DNA from: Symsagittifera roscoffensis
Lineage: Eukaryota; Xenacoelomorpha; Acoela; Convolutidae
Reading direction: 5' to 3'
Assembly: GCF_963678635.1 (NCBI RefSeq)
Contig: NW_026971615.1
Span: forward strand, 1 to 64,000
DNA: 64,000 nt
Part shown: piece after piece, positions 1 to 10,890 of the stretch
Numbering within the stretch: position 1 is the stretch's first letter
Layout of the letters: each line of letters begins with the position of its first letter
The notes under the pieces: model-generated
Told to the model about the DNA's origin: nothing
What the model saw: only the letters and a program-made list of their open reading frames with translations
Database searches by the model: none
Position numbers and translations under genes: made by a program

Positions 1-172
1 CTTGGTAGACTCTATTTCTGCCAGAAGAAGAGCCAACAGGCCCTCACTTGCTTCGAGCAGGCTAGTTGCACTTGTCGTTTTGAATTTATGTCACAAAAGA
101 TCCATATTGGTGCTTTATGCATGCCACCTCAGTCAGGACTTCGGAACATTCACTATGCTGTTACAGGCGCAG
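1..172 (+). CDS. TTC23-like gene, partial exon (5'-most in window)
   Basis: Frame 1 reads a TPR-like helix pair through about residue 37. The likely donor is GT at 173 (GCGCAG|GTATAG). The last ~60 bases give a better helix continuing into exon 2 when read in frame 2, so this exon may contain an indel or end differently. Confidence 0.55.
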
Positions 173-3100
173 GTATAGAATTTTCTCGAGGGAGTGGCAA
201 CCTTTCCTTTTCAAAAAATTTTTCATTTGTGACTTTTTTACTTGTTGAGTAAATTCGTTTTCCAAGCTCCTCCAAAAACAATTTATAGACCTTATTATGA
301 AAGGAAATTATTTGAAAATTGGCAGTTTTTGAAAATGTATTTGGGAGTTTTTGAAATTATTTTGACCACAAATGCTTATTTTTCCAGCGCAATCTCCTCA
401 CTCGTATTATTGTTTCGACTATTGAAGAAACTTACTATTGAATCTTTGTGCACGGGATGGTTTTTCTACCGACAGATTTTGACATCTTAACCAGCAAGTT
501 TTGACCAATTTTTCTACATCATTTGAAAAGTATTGTTGTCCTGCGCCCAAATTCAAAATCATATTTCATTTGTGATCAAATTTTGAAAAGATATGGGGGT
601 TTAATTGTTTCCATTTTGACCAATTTGGGTCAACTAACGCGCGATATATTTCGTGCTAATAACACGTAAGAGGATATTTAGTCCGTCTAAGAAATTGTTT
701 CAAAGTTAGTGAGGAATGCTATTTGAGGAATTCTATTTATTAATTTTTTGTGAGCGAACTAAATCACCTTGTATTTTATAAAGCGTGTGGGGAAAGATTT
801 TGAAAAAAATCTCAAGAAAAATTTAACGTTTTTTCATTCTTTCGAACAATTTATTTATTTTTTATAAACTATATGAGCAGTCTTGGTTTATATGAAAAGG
901 GTCGAAAGTGTTGCTTCTGCTGTAAAGAGGGGTGACCTTATTGTTCCGACTTAAGAAGAAAGTGTGGAATAATTATGTTTGTGTTTTTTTTACTAAGATT
1001 TTCCGTCAACGTTTACACTGAACAATTTTGACAAACTTTTTAAAATCATCTGAAAGATTTTATTTTTTTTGGCTCAAACTTAAAAACGTAGATCACTTAC
1101 AAAACCATTTTTTTTAAAAAAACTTTTACGTCAATTTTTCAAAGAAAAAACCTTTTAATTTGGTCTGAAATTGCAGTCGGATTTTACAAATGTTTGTCGT
1201 GATGTTTGAGCCGTCTTTTATAGTTTTTTGATCGTTCAAAATATTTGAGATTGAGCATTCTCTTTTGAGACTTAGAGAGCAATGAGTTATACTGCAGAAG
1301 CTAATGAACATCTTGACAATTGGTCCCAAGCGACAATTTCCTGATTTAGAAAGCGATCAATTGGAACAATGCAATTGAATAATCAGCATTATTGTTCTGA
1401 CTTTCGAAGAAAACAGAATTTTATGCTCGGTGTAGTTTTTTTATTCATTCAATTTTCGCTGATCAAAATATTAGTTTTCAACAAAAATTTCTTATACCCC
1501 ATTGAAGATATCGACTTCCTGAGTTAAAATTGAAAAAAGTATTTTATCTGCGAACATTTTTCGAAAAAATCTGAAGGTTTGAAAAAGGGCCGAATTGGCC
1601 GTTTTCTGGACTAAATTATGCGCGCTTTGAAGAAATTATTCATAATGCTGAGAGCTTAACGCAAAATAATTATACGTGGCAAATTAGCCCGCCCAAAAAT
1701 CTTTTCATTGATGCTAGCTAATTGGTTGTAGTTATTTCGCACGACTCAAAAATTTGCACTTCAATATTGTCCAAAATTTATTGATTTCCATATTCTATTT
1801 TCCCAAACCCATTCGATATGAATTAAGGGACAGTCAGGGATCATCAAGGAACAGTCAGGGCTTTTCCCTGATATACGAGCAGCCTTGTTTGCTCAGCAGT
1901 TCAGCGTAACGTAGCCATAGATCAATTTATCCATCCAAAATTAAATTATCCTCACCACTAGTTATATAATGTTCATTTCCACGAGTGGCCAAAACAAAAA
2001 CAAAACAAAACCACTGTCGAAAGAGCACGAATAAACAAGGGTGTAGGATAACTTTGTCTCACACCAAAGAAAATTAACTCAAAAAATATTTCATGACATT
2101 AAAGTAGTATCATCTTAATTATCTCAAAATTTTGAAAACTGATAACAGGTGAAAATATATATTTTTTCAGTTTGAGCTCAGAAAAACAATATCGCTTAGA
2201 TGTCATAAAAATCTTCCATTAAGAATGCTTAGTCTAAAAATCTAAAATTGACTCAAAAAAGACACCCTAAGCATAATTGTTTTGCAAATTCTTTGTAAGA
2301 AGATTTCAAAAATGATTCCGACATAGCGAGTAAGTCGAGTTTGTTGAATAGTTCCAGTTTTCATGCTATATTTGAGTTGGGAGTGAATAATAAACTTATC
2401 AACTGATTCACTCTTTAGAATTTTTTTTGATTGCAACCATATTTTTTTAAAGTATACAAGAAAAAAGACAAAAAATTGAAAAAATTATCTCGATCCGGCG
2501 TCAAAAAAAGGGTAAATAATTCTGAGTAATTCTGCACTTTTGATCGAAATAAGCCAACAAAAGGACTATTCTAGGAATCATCTCGGAACATTAGTGCTCT
2601 GATCTACGCTGTTCCCATAAGCTTTTTTGTGGTCCCTAAAGTTGTGCACTTTTCTGGCATAGGTGCCCACGAACTTTAATGTCTGTACCGTCAAATAAGA
2701 TACGACCGTTTTTTGACGCTGCCCCAAGTAAAACTATCAATTCTCGTCGGTCGTTTTTCCAAGGCATAAAGAGCTAGTCGATTTCATCAGCTTAGAGTAA
2801 AGCCAATTTGGCCCCCGCGTTCAAAATCCACGCGCTGTTTGCGAGGTTGATTCAAAACTAAGAACACCTTCAAAATTAGTTATGATCTACTGGCTAGTTA
2901 CAGTTAATAATAAAATTTCTCAAATTTGGATCCAGCTAGCTCCTTTTGAAAACTTTTTTCTCTAATTTTCAAATCTATATCTGAAAAAGTTGCTGAGAAA
3001 ATCATGAAGACGGCAAAAAAATGCTCATTGCTTGTTGAAACCGAAATTGTGCAATATCTATGTCTCGTGACAGGTTTGGTTTTGTTCCAGGTGGCCGAAA

Positions 3101-6041
3101 TGACAAGCAAAATCTACGGGGATGACGCGGATGAACTGATAAGTGTGTACACAGACATGGGCAAGGCAGAACAGATGGGGGCAGGGGGAGGAGGAGGGGT
3201 GGGGGCCGAGGAGACTTCTTCGTCTCACTCCCACGAGAAGGCCATCGAACATTTCTTACACGCACACTCCATAGCCTCCGCAAAGTCAGCCGTAGTTTTA
3301 TCCTAATAATAAGTCTAATTAGAGCAACACAGGAAACAGACATAAGAACGGCCGCTTTTGCCGACAAGACCGACAAGAAATCTTGATTAACTTCATTACT
3401 TAGGTAAACTTTGACAACACTTAAAGAAAGTTAAATGAGCGCCAAACAAAATGCGCTTGTAAGGTGGAGAAAGCTTCCAAAAATTGCAGCCTAAAACAAA
3501 CACTCAAGTGAAGCTTTGTTTTGAGACAATCAGGAGCTAGAAAACCAAATGGTTTGCATGAAAATCTGTTAAGCAATGCAACGGAGACCCCCTCACCCTG
3601 TAAATCCTAAGTATCTCAGCCAACATCCCGCCTCTTCCTCGGGACGATGCTGACTATAGGATCAATACGCTTTAAGTCACATCGTCAAGAGTTCGGCTCT
3701 AAATTTCTTTGTTCTCGCCAACTGAAAAGAAGGTTGTAACTGACTTGAATTTCACTTTAGTTTTTACTTGACCGCACCCAGTTTCAAGAGATAACAATCG
3801 ATTATAGTATGATTTTAGTAGCTGTCTTAGTGAAAATTCATAAAAAGCTATTATAATCAATTATTAATCGATTATAATCTCTTGAAATCCGTATTAAATT
3901 ATTCTACATTTCAGTAAAATTATAATCAATTATAATCGATTATTTTATAAGATATATTTCAAGCGATTATAATAGATTTTTGTACTTGTAGAATTTCGAA
4001 ATTTCGAATATCGGAAAATTTCAAATTTTACATGTCAAAAAAATAAAAAACCGAAGAAAGCATGAAATGAATGTGCTAGAAATTGAGCGTATACAAGCAT
4101 GAGTCATACCAATTAAATATGGCCGCCCCCATATAATTGTGAAAATATCATCATAATAATCCATTATAATCGATTACTTACGCCTAAACTTCGATGCGGG
4201 TGCTTTCAGTCATCCTGGCTCGTCATCAGAAACAGCCAAAACAGCCGAAGTAGTAGCCAATGGATACCTCACCATGGCTATGTCTTCTGCAAAGCCCGCT
4301 TTGACCCCGGATGCAGTTGAAGATGCGCTACGCTCTTCCGAAACATACTTCACAGAAGCGGCTGATATTTTCCTCCTAGAAAAAGGTGCTGCTCAGATAC
4401 AATACATTGAGTTTAATTTCAGGAAAAGCATCTTCGTATTAAACAAAAATCAATAATACAACTCAGGGGCGGTCCAGGATTTTCTCGAGGGGGGGGGGGG
4501 GGGCGGATTTTCGAAATTTTTCGAAAATTTTGTCGACCTTTTTTTTTAAATTAGCTTTTTTATATGACTTTTCGAGCTCTCTCAAAGCACTGTTTTGTCC
4601 CTATTTCGGCCAAATTTTCTGCGCCGCATGCAAAATTTGAAAAAACAGTCCAATAAAGGCGCCTATAGGCAGCTTTTGGAAAATTTTGACCAAAAAATTG
4701 CGTTTTTTCGGCGCGCGCTGCCCCCTCAAAATTAGTACATATTGGCGCCCAAGGCGCCTTCAAAAAATTTTCAAGGTCCATCACCCAAAATGGATATTGG
4801 AAAATAGTACAAAGGGGGACTCTTTTGGTCGGCAGGGGGTCGCATCCCTGAAGGAAGCGTTCGCCCCCATCCCCCTTCCCCCCTAAATCCGCCCCTGGTA
4901 CAACTCTTTATACATACGTTAATGGTAAATTGACTTACAATCCTAAAGAGCAGAGACTGTTTTTGATGATGGACGCTTTCCCCGACTCAAGGTTTCGATC
5001 TCCTCAGCTCAGATCATCCTAAAAGGTCCATCTTCCTTTACTTAAGTTTTGCTTCTTCAGTATAATTCAAAAAACTGTAACTTTGGCGCATTTCTCGATG
5101 TAAATGCAGAATAATGGTTTGAGCGAAATAAGGTTTTTTGGCATTTTAAGACCTCAAACGACCTAAAAACGAAGTTCGATTAGGCAATTCTTTCCAATAA
5201 AAATGCAAACTTCGAACTCATTGCCTATCTATCTACTGACTTTGAAAATAAAGGTATCAATCACCCGGACACCATACGAGTAACAGAACAGCTGGCAAAG
5301 ATAAACATCAAACTGAAAGACTTCGAGGCTGCCAAAAAGTACGCCAAAACAGTGCTGGAGAGCAAAATTGAGGTGTACGGAGATATGAGTGATGAGACAG
5401 CTACCTCGCAACAGACACTAGGGACTATTTGTCTTTCGCAGGCGAATTTTGAGGAGGCGCACAAGTTGCTGAAGAAGGTATTCAAATAAATTTTGGAAAT
5501 TTTTCACATGCTCTTTTCTTGCTGTATCGGTTCCCTAATGGGGCGAAAGTTCTAAGCAACTAACAAACTGAGCAGTCTACGAAAAAATCTATTTAGGACA
5601 GTCTTCATCAAAAACAACTTCGGGTTGTGTGAGGAAAAGTGTTTGTTTTTTTGCGCTGGCGATTCAAAATAATTGTAAATTGCTGCCCAAATGGCAAGTA
5701 AAGTTTTAAAACATTAAAAAGTGCCATCAAATCGAGATTGGCAAAAACTAAAAAGAAGTGAACTCCTCCTCCAGTTTTACGCTTTGATTTCTACGGCTCT
5801 TCGACAACGTCCCCCTCCCATTGCAAAAGGAATAAACTTGTTACTAGGCGCAAAATGCTTGAATGTTTGTAGGGGTGGATATTCTAACCGGGTTTTAACA
5901 GTTTTTTTTACTGGATCTTCGTTACTGGGTGATTCAGGTCCTGTTTTTTTCCAGGCGCAGCACACCTTGACTCAACTTCTGGGACCAAATGCGAAACGGG
6001 TGAAAGACATCGAGAAAATGATAGTCATCATTGAACAGTAA
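1..6041 (+). CDS. TTC23-like tetratricopeptide-repeat protein gene, 3' part (5 exons seen)
   Basis: Five exons with GT-AG boundaries can be chained: 1-172, 3091-3284, 4210-4385, 5254-5477 and 5955-6041 (stop TAA 6039-6041). Phases agree across exons 2-5 (2, 1, 0). The product is helical and TPR-like: 'LGRLYFCQKKSQQALTCFEQ' in exon 1, 'KIYGDDADELISVYTDMGK' in exon 2, 'EVYGDMSDETATSQQTLGTI' then 'ANFEEAHKLLKK' in exon 4, and 'LLGPNAKRVKDIEKM' at the C terminus. The repeated YGD...L pattern in TPR helices resembles animal TTC23/TTC23L, linked in vertebrates to ciliary Hedgehog signalling. Function here is inferred from that likeness only. The 5' end lies outside the window. Exon 2 contains a Gly-rich insertion (GAGGGGGVGAEE). 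The exon 1 to exon 2 junction is not in phase with the exon 1 TPR frame (see findings). Confidence 0.72.
470..960 (-). repeat. Degenerate copy of the ~530-bp dispersed repeat, in intron 1
   Basis: The segment around 620-690 (CAACTAACGCGCGATATATT, then TTAGTCCGTCTAAGAAAT) and the 'GTGTGGGGAAAG' block at ~785 match, in reverse orientation, the 530-bp family found at 26.8-38.5 kb. It is much more diverged than those copies. The rest of intron 1 (173-3090) holds no gene I can support. Confidence 0.6.
1850..2225. repeat. Further fragments of the ~530-bp repeat in intron 1
   Basis: At 1856-1890 there is a degraded version of the family's terminal hairpin region (CAGGGCTTTTCCCTGATATA, then CGAGCAGCCTTGTT). 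At 2140-2200 'AACAGGTGAAAATAT' and 'TTTGAGCTCAGAAAAACAAT' match the family core on the plus strand. Confidence 0.5.
3091..3284 (+). CDS. TTC23-like gene, internal exon
   Basis: A pyrimidine-rich acceptor (GGTTTTGTTCCAG) precedes 3091 and the donor AA|GTCAGC follows 3284. The exon starts in phase 0 and ends in phase 2. It encodes a KIYGDDADEL helix, a Gly-rich loop and 'EKAIEHFLHAHSIASA'. It is GC-rich against very AT-rich introns, as expected for conserved coding sequence. Confidence 0.75.
3780..4185. repeat. Cluster of ATAATCGATTATAATC-type motifs in intron 2
   Basis: The self-complementary motif ATAATCGATTAT and near variants recur at about 3796, 3862, 3925 and 4160, mixed with AATCCATTATAAT. 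The same vocabulary fills the element at 49798-50834. I do not find that element's 21-bp terminal repeats here, so this may be a decayed or solo cluster. Confidence 0.6.
4210..4385 (+). CDS. TTC23-like gene, internal exon
   Basis: Acceptor GTGCTTTCAG before 4210; donor AAAAG|GTGCTG after 4385. Completing the phase-2 codon of the previous exon gives an uninterrupted frame containing 'ETAKTAEVVANGYLTMAM' and 'ALRSSETYFTEAADIF', two amphipathic helices typical of TPR proteins. It ends in phase 1, matching the next exon. Confidence 0.7.
4464..4897. mobile_element. hAT-type MITE in intron 3
   Basis: The left end is CAGGGGCGGTCCAGG; the right end, read inward, is CAGGGGCGGATTTAGGGGGG. This is the CAGGGGCGGA terminus known from non-autonomous hAT elements. 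It is flanked by an 8-bp target duplication with one mismatch: ATACAACT (4456-4463) and GTACAACT (4898-4905). The interior is 434 bp with long G and C runs and no transposase, so it must have moved in trans. Confidence 0.82.
5254..5477 (+). CDS. TTC23-like gene, internal exon
   Basis: The acceptor is AAATAAAG before 5254, with a weak pyrimidine tract; the donor is AAGAAG|GTATTC after 5477. Phase 1 in, phase 0 out. It encodes a full TPR-like pair: 'NHPDTIRVTEQLAKINIKLK', 'FEAAKKYAKTVLESKIEVYG' and 'TLGTICLSQANFEEAHKLL'. This is the best-conserved-looking exon of the gene. Confidence 0.8.
5955..6041 (+). CDS. TTC23-like gene, terminal exon
   Basis: A strong acceptor (CTGTTTTTTTCCAG) precedes 5955. 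The phase-0 frame gives 28 codons ending 'MIVIIEQ' and TAA at 6039-6041, matching the expected end of a TPR solenoid with a final KRVKDIEKM helix. Confidence 0.75.
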   Translation, partial: AQHTLTQLLGPNAKRVKDIEKMIVIIEQ

Positions 6042-7096
6042 GAAAAAAATGTTTTAAATTGACCAAATAACTCATTGGCTCAAGAATTAAATCAAAACCT
6101 ACAAAGAATCTCGTACTAAAGTCGCCCAATTCTACTTCGCACAAATCTTCACAACGTAGTTAGCATTTTACGTTTTTGGGGTTAACCTTGTGTTTGCGGA
6201 TGTCTGTAACCGGCTAAAACATAAGAGAATATTCAATTGATTTTTCCTTTTTATAAAAAACGTTGGCGCTAAACGGAATTGAATTTTTTTCATTCATATT
6301 CAGAAACATCTGATATAAGGACATGTTTGATTGCTTCTCATTGGTTTAGATCTCCGCAAATGAGAGACAAACTATCAAAAGAAAAACACCTTCACAACAG
6401 ACCAGCATTTTCTAACAACTTCAAAGTCAAGTAATTTAAACTTAAACTCGTATCTATTAAATTTATCTGACTAGTTTTCCAATTTGTAAATTATATGTTT
6501 GAAATTTAGTTTCAATAAAAGTTTACTGAGGTTCAATTTAAGAAACTAATTAACTTAATTTTGGAGCAGGTGCGGATTTAGAGCGATGCACTTAATAGAC
6601 TTTTTAAGTCGACTAGATGGGTTTTCTGAGATCTCTCAAAAAGGGTAAGGATCCTAGTTCTTCAAAAAAAATTGATCAAAAACTTGACTAAAAGCACCAA
6701 TTATTGGACCGTTTCCTCTCAGTTACAAAGGATTTTGTATGTTTTGAAGGGGTCTGGTCATTTTGGTCCTTTAGATTGGTCCACTAGATTTAAGCGAATA
6801 AGACTCTTTGGCTGATGAGACAGGGAATTCCTGAAAAAGGGTTCAAGCCTTCCTGAACTTGCCAGTGGTTTGGTGTACCAAGTTTTTGATGTAGCGGATA
6901 CCAAATTAGTATTCAGTGGGATGTTTTGTTCAAATTTTCATCCGTGGCATATGTATGTGCCATTTACAAAATACCAACTCAATTTGAAACATACTTTGCA
7001 GGGATTTTATCAAAATGGCTAATTGACGATAACAATGAATGTTTTAAACAGACACAAAGTTCAAGGCTTGCTGCCAGGAATATTCAGCAGTCTAGC
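6042..7096. other. 3' flank of TTC23-like gene, no further gene seen
   Basis: AT-rich sequence holding the presumed 3' UTR and intergenic DNA. No coding signature or recognised repeat was found up to the retroelement insertion point at 7100/7101. Confidence 0.5.
6514..6519 (+). promoter_or_regulatory. Candidate polyadenylation signal AATAAA
   Basis: AATAAA lies about 470 bp past the TTC23-like stop codon, in AT-rich sequence. It is a plausible 3' end but rests on the hexamer alone. Confidence 0.35.
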
Positions 7097-7100
7097 TAAA
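7097..7100. repeat. Target-site duplication TAAA, left copy of Gypsy-A
   Basis: TAAA directly abuts the left LTR and is repeated at 25962-25965 just beyond the right LTR. A 4-5 bp duplication is normal for Ty3/gypsy integrases. Confidence 0.8.
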
Positions 7101-7510
7101 TGAGTTATAACCGAGGTGGTTATCTCATAGAGTAATTTCGGATAGGGTACACCGTCTGCTCGTCACGCTATCTTATTTTCGGCCGGATAGATTCGTGCAA
7201 CTTCTTAGTCTAATACCGATCCTAATCTTACTCTTATACTATCTAGTCTCAGGGTGTTTAACTAGTCTCTGCTAGGCTCAATAGATCTAGGGTATACTGG
7301 TTTATTGCGGCTGCTGAAGTCTTCTTGGAGAGTCAACTAATTTCTAAGTTAAATTCAAATCTCTCTGGTGCTGAAATTACAAGTAATTCCAGCACTTACA
7401 AATAAGTGGGTTGGTAGTTAGATGGATCATGATTGGTTAATATTAAATACTTTACAGTGGTAAAATATCTAATTTATCCAATCATAAAATGTAGTTTAGA
7501 TCAGGTTCCA
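7101..7510 (-). repeat. 3' LTR of Gypsy-A
   Basis: 410 bp, identical to 25552-25961 except at 7414 in my reading. In element direction it begins TGGAACCTGATC and ends GGTTATAACTCA. Features in element sense: two CCAAT/ATTGG-type boxes near the U3 start, an AATAAA inside 'CCGCAATAAACC', a hairpin with 13-bp arms and one mismatch (plus-strand 7368-7380 and 7383-7395), and a terminal hairpin in the last 27 bases (7101-7127). Confidence 0.95.
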
Positions 7511-7530
7511 CCCATCCGGGTTTTACAGAG
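7511..7530 (-). promoter_or_regulatory. Probable polypurine-tract region of Gypsy-A
   Basis: In element direction the bases just before the 3' LTR read AAAACCCGGATGGG. The terminal GGATGGG is the only purine run touching the LTR. It is shorter and less pure than a typical PPT, so the assignment rests on position. Confidence 0.45.
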
Positions 7531-9099
7531 TTTTTTAGAATAGTCTTTCTGCAATTCAAAAGATGGATGATGGACGTTGGTATTTGGCGAACATCATATT
7601 TCGTCTGGGTTCCCTTGTTAGAGAAGTTCCAGATTCAGTCGTTGTGTCTTCTTATGACAACGACTGGGTTTTCGCAACAAACTCAAATCTGATTTCAGAA
7701 TGGTTTGCTATGACAGGTTTTTTCGTTTCATGTAGAGAACTTCTTTGTGTTTGACCTTGTCTGGGAATGGCGTGGAGATTGTGCGTGGAGGGGATGCCTG
7801 GTTACTCGGATCTGTACGTATACTTGAACATCGAGGTGGTCATTGGTCTATTTCAATGAAGTCCTTTTCTGCGAAGTCAAGTCGTACTCTAAATCCTTTG
7901 AGTTGTGATTGTGGGCGGCATATTGATTGTGGTTGGCCATTCTTTTTCGAGTGTAGTGGGGTCATTTTGTCTTTGGATGTTCGTCTTTGGTGTTGTATGC
8001 TGATCTATATATACTGCAAGGTATAATTTACATTTTATAAAATTTTTATTAATTTGGTGTTTTAATTATGATTTTGGTTAGTTGTTTTCACAAAAGCTTT
8101 TTGTTTTAGTTCGGTTATTTTGAAGAGTTACTCACCCTTGAGTACCTCTTATTAAAAATAGGAGTGTGGTTACAAAGCGTGGATGTAGCGCGGTGGGTTA
8201 GGCCGGCTATAGAGCATGCTGAGGACGTCCTCTCTGGTGGGTTAGGCCAGGAGTGGGAGTATGATTTCGTGCGGTTTCTGTGAGAAGTCCTGTTATGTGA
8301 TAACGTTTTATGTTGGGTTTATTGTGGTTTTTCTTATGTTTCGTTGGTTGTGTCCTTTTTTCAAAAATCAAATTATTTTTGGTATGGGTTTGTCTTTCGA
8401 CTTTTTTGTGTTTTATTATTTCTTTCTTAGACTTTATAATGGTCTTCAAAAGAATAAATTATCCAGTTTTAAACTGGGTTAATCCGGTTTGGGTACCGTT
8501 AGTTTCCTTTTCTTAGTCATGCTGTTATTCTATGTGTTGTGGTGTTTAGTAAGCTGCATTGGTTAGTTTTGTTTAGTATATAATTTCTTTCCAACCGGGT
8601 TAAAGGAAAGTTTGAAACTTGTTATCGTGTGTTAGAGTTGTTGAGTGTGAAAGCTTGAAACTGAAATTCATTATTTAAACAATTCTTCGTGGGCGAGCTG
8701 TGCGAGTTTGGATAGAATTCTTGTGCGAGTGAATGAAAATATCAAAAATTTAGTACTGCATTTGCGTTTTATTAATTTACTACATAGAATTTCAATTTTA
8801 TTGCTTGTTTTGGGAAAAATTTAATTTACAAATTTTCATCATTATTAGAATTACTGCTGTTAGGGAAATAATTTATAAATTAATTTATTACATTTGTATG
8901 AATTTTATTTAATTTAGCTGGTGCAAAAGATTATTAGAGTTTGGGACAATTTGAAGAAGTTTTCTATTTTTTATTTTTCTTTTGTGTATTTTGCAGATGA
9001 TCGTGAGATGAAGACTAAAAATCTAAATAAAACATGGATAAAGAATGGTTAGTGTTTTATTTTAAATTTATTAGTATATGTATAAATTATACTTACCTG
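7531..9099 (-). other. 3' untranslated region of Gypsy-A
   Basis: About 1.6 kb between the last ORF and the PPT without a convincing coding frame on either strand. A minus-strand open stretch at 8207-8449 is Lys/His/Thr-rich (80 codons) but lacks an ATG, so I do not call it. A region this long beyond the last ORF could hold an RNA export or packaging element, but no motif proves that. Confidence 0.45.
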
Positions 9100-10890
9100 T
9101 TAGTCGTCGGGGAAAAAACCGTGGGGGAAGATGTCGTGGATTATGTCGGAATTTGTTAGTAACTTTGCTAGTATGCGAATGATGTTTTTAGTTTGAAGCA
9201 GTGGCCAAAGCAATTGAAGTGCTTTAATGGTTTTTAGTTCTTCAGTGCCAACTGCAAAATCATAAGGTGTGTTTTGGATGAGATTATATAATTTGTGGTT
9301 ATATTTAGTGTTGTGGATGAATTCTAATATGGGGATTTCTATAGGTTGAACAAATTCATGTGGGATAAGGAAGGGTCGGGATTCTTCTGCGTTGAAGGTC
9401 TTGGTGATGGGACAAAAAATATACATTTGGGTTATGGGATCATAATTTCGAAGAATACCATGAAGGTTAGTATCTTTAATGCAATATGTGAAGTTAAGAA
9501 AGAATGGTGAGGTGTATTTGGAATTGATGAATTGGAAACGGTGGTGTGGTTGTCTGGAGGGAGTGTGTAGGTCGAAGTGATTTTGTATAAAACGATAATA
9601 TGTATATGTGTGAGTTTGTTTAGTGCGCAACATAATATCGTGTGAGCAGTGCAAATCTCTTTCATGTGGTGCAAGGAAATGAAAGGTTAGTGAAAATATT
9701 TGGAAGCGTTCTTTAAAACTTTCGTAGGCTTGCGTGTCTGTTAGTGCTTCTGAGATGATGTGGTCAAATTTGCGATCAAAGATATTGAGGGTAAATACAT
9801 ATGGTGTGTTAATGAAAAATTTTTCTGTAATTTGTGGGTTAGCGAAGCGGTCATCGTCTAAGAATTGATCTTGGTTAGTTCGGATGATATTATGATCGTA
9901 ATATTCTAGCGTATATTCGTTAGCTCGGGGTGCAGTGTATGTTTTTAGTGATTTTTTATATCCAATGTAAGTAAATTGTCTATGTGTTAGTGGTGTAGTT
10001 AGTCGATATAGCATATCTTGATTTCGTTCTATATCGATGTGAGTATTAGATAAAGGTAGGCAAAGGGGGTTAGTAAAATGATAATATGATGTCCAATGAA
10101 GTGTAGGCATTAAAATTTGTTCATCTACAAAGCTACGTGTGTCGTTAGTATCTGTAGGGGTGTTCAAAGTATATTGTGGAAATGAAGGTAAGGTCATTGC
10201 TAAAAATTCTTTCGTGTTAGTGTGATTTGGATGATTTATATATTCACGTGCTGTTCCTGGTTTTGTTGGAAATGGATGGTTTGGGAATTTTCTTTTGAAA
10301 GTGCGGTAAGCTCTATTAGTGCTAAGAGATGATTCGGTGGATGTAGATGATGGTGCTAATGATGCGGTATAAGCTGAAGAGGGTGTAGGGGTAGGTGGGT
10401 TTGATGATTCTATTGTGGATGAAATCTGATTTATAGTGGGGTTTTCAAGGTGGAAGGGTTGTTGTTGTAAGGTGATAAAATTATCTAGTTCTTGGGAGAT
10501 TTGGGGAGTATCTGGAGAATTGGATGATCGGTCTGAATGAAATGAGGAGTAGGTTGGGGTAACTTGTGAAGCATAGGATGGTGTAGAAATGGATGGGAGT
10601 GGTTGAAAAGGGGGTTTCGAAAAAACTGAGGGATTGGTTTGAAAATTATTAGATGGAGATGGTTCAGAGTCTGCAAATTCGTCAGGGGTTTCAATATCTG
10701 GGTTATTGAGTTGTGAGATGGAGTATAAAACTGAGGTGTGTGAATTAGTGTCTGAATTCATGCCTGATGTTATATTACTGGTTGGGAAATCGGGTGGTGG
10801 GAAGGCAAAAAGTGGAATTATTGTAATTGGAGTGTTGAGGTTGGTTGGGTGTGAATTTGAGCGGTGTAGGGATCCAAGTTGTCGGCTCAT
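9100..10890 (-). CDS. Gypsy-A 596-codon ORF of unknown function, last in the element
   Basis: An intact 596-codon reading frame; I do not recognise the family. ATG at 10888-10890 overlaps the TGA of the upstream tail ORF as ATGA, suggesting coupled translation. Residues ~1-200 are Ser/Thr/Pro/Asn-rich and probably disordered. Residues ~200-596 are denser in aromatic and hydrophobic residues and look globular, with tracts such as 'LHWTSYYHFTNPLCLPLSN', 'EYTLEYYDHNIIRTNQDQF' and 'HDIMLRTKQTHTYTYYRF'. There is no signal peptide and no clear membrane span. Its place 3' of the envelope is where complex retroviruses keep accessory or capsid-like genes, but sequence gives no functional match. It is the longest unbroken extra ORF, which suggests selection or very recent insertion. 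Confidence 0.8.
   Translation of the reverse strand: MSRQLGSLHRSNSHPTNLNTPITIIPLFAFPPPDFPTSNITSGMNSDTNSHTSVLYSISQLNNPDIETPDEFADSEPSPSNNFQTNPSVFSKPPFQPLPSISTPSYASQVTPTYSSFHSDRSSNSPDTPQISQELDNFITLQQQPFHLENPTINQISSTIESSNPPTPTPSSAYTASLAPSSTSTESSLSTNRAYRTFKRKFPNHPFPTKPGTAREYINHPNHTNTKEFLAMTLPSFPQYTLNTPTDTNDTRSFVDEQILMPTLHWTSYYHFTNPLCLPLSNTHIDIERNQDMLYRLTTPLTHRQFTYIGYKKSLKTYTAPRANEYTLEYYDHNIIRTNQDQFLDDDRFANPQITEKFFINTPYVFTLNIFDRKFDHIISEALTDTQAYESFKERFQIFSLTFHFLAPHERDLHCSHDIMLRTKQTHTYTYYRFIQNHFDLHTPSRQPHHRFQFINSKYTSPFFLNFTYCIKDTNLHGILRNYDPITQMYIFCPITKTFNAEESRPFLIPHEFVQPIEIPILEFIHNTKYNHKLYNLIQNTPYDFAVGTEELKTIKALQLLWPLLQTKNIIRILAKLLTNSDIIHDIFPHGFFPDD

Noticed and set aside
3002-3376. 124-codon open frame on the minus strand opposite TTC23-like exon 2
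   Set aside because: It is antisense to a GC-rich exon with TPR sense and correct splice sites; the Pro/Arg/Ser-rich minus product is a shadow.
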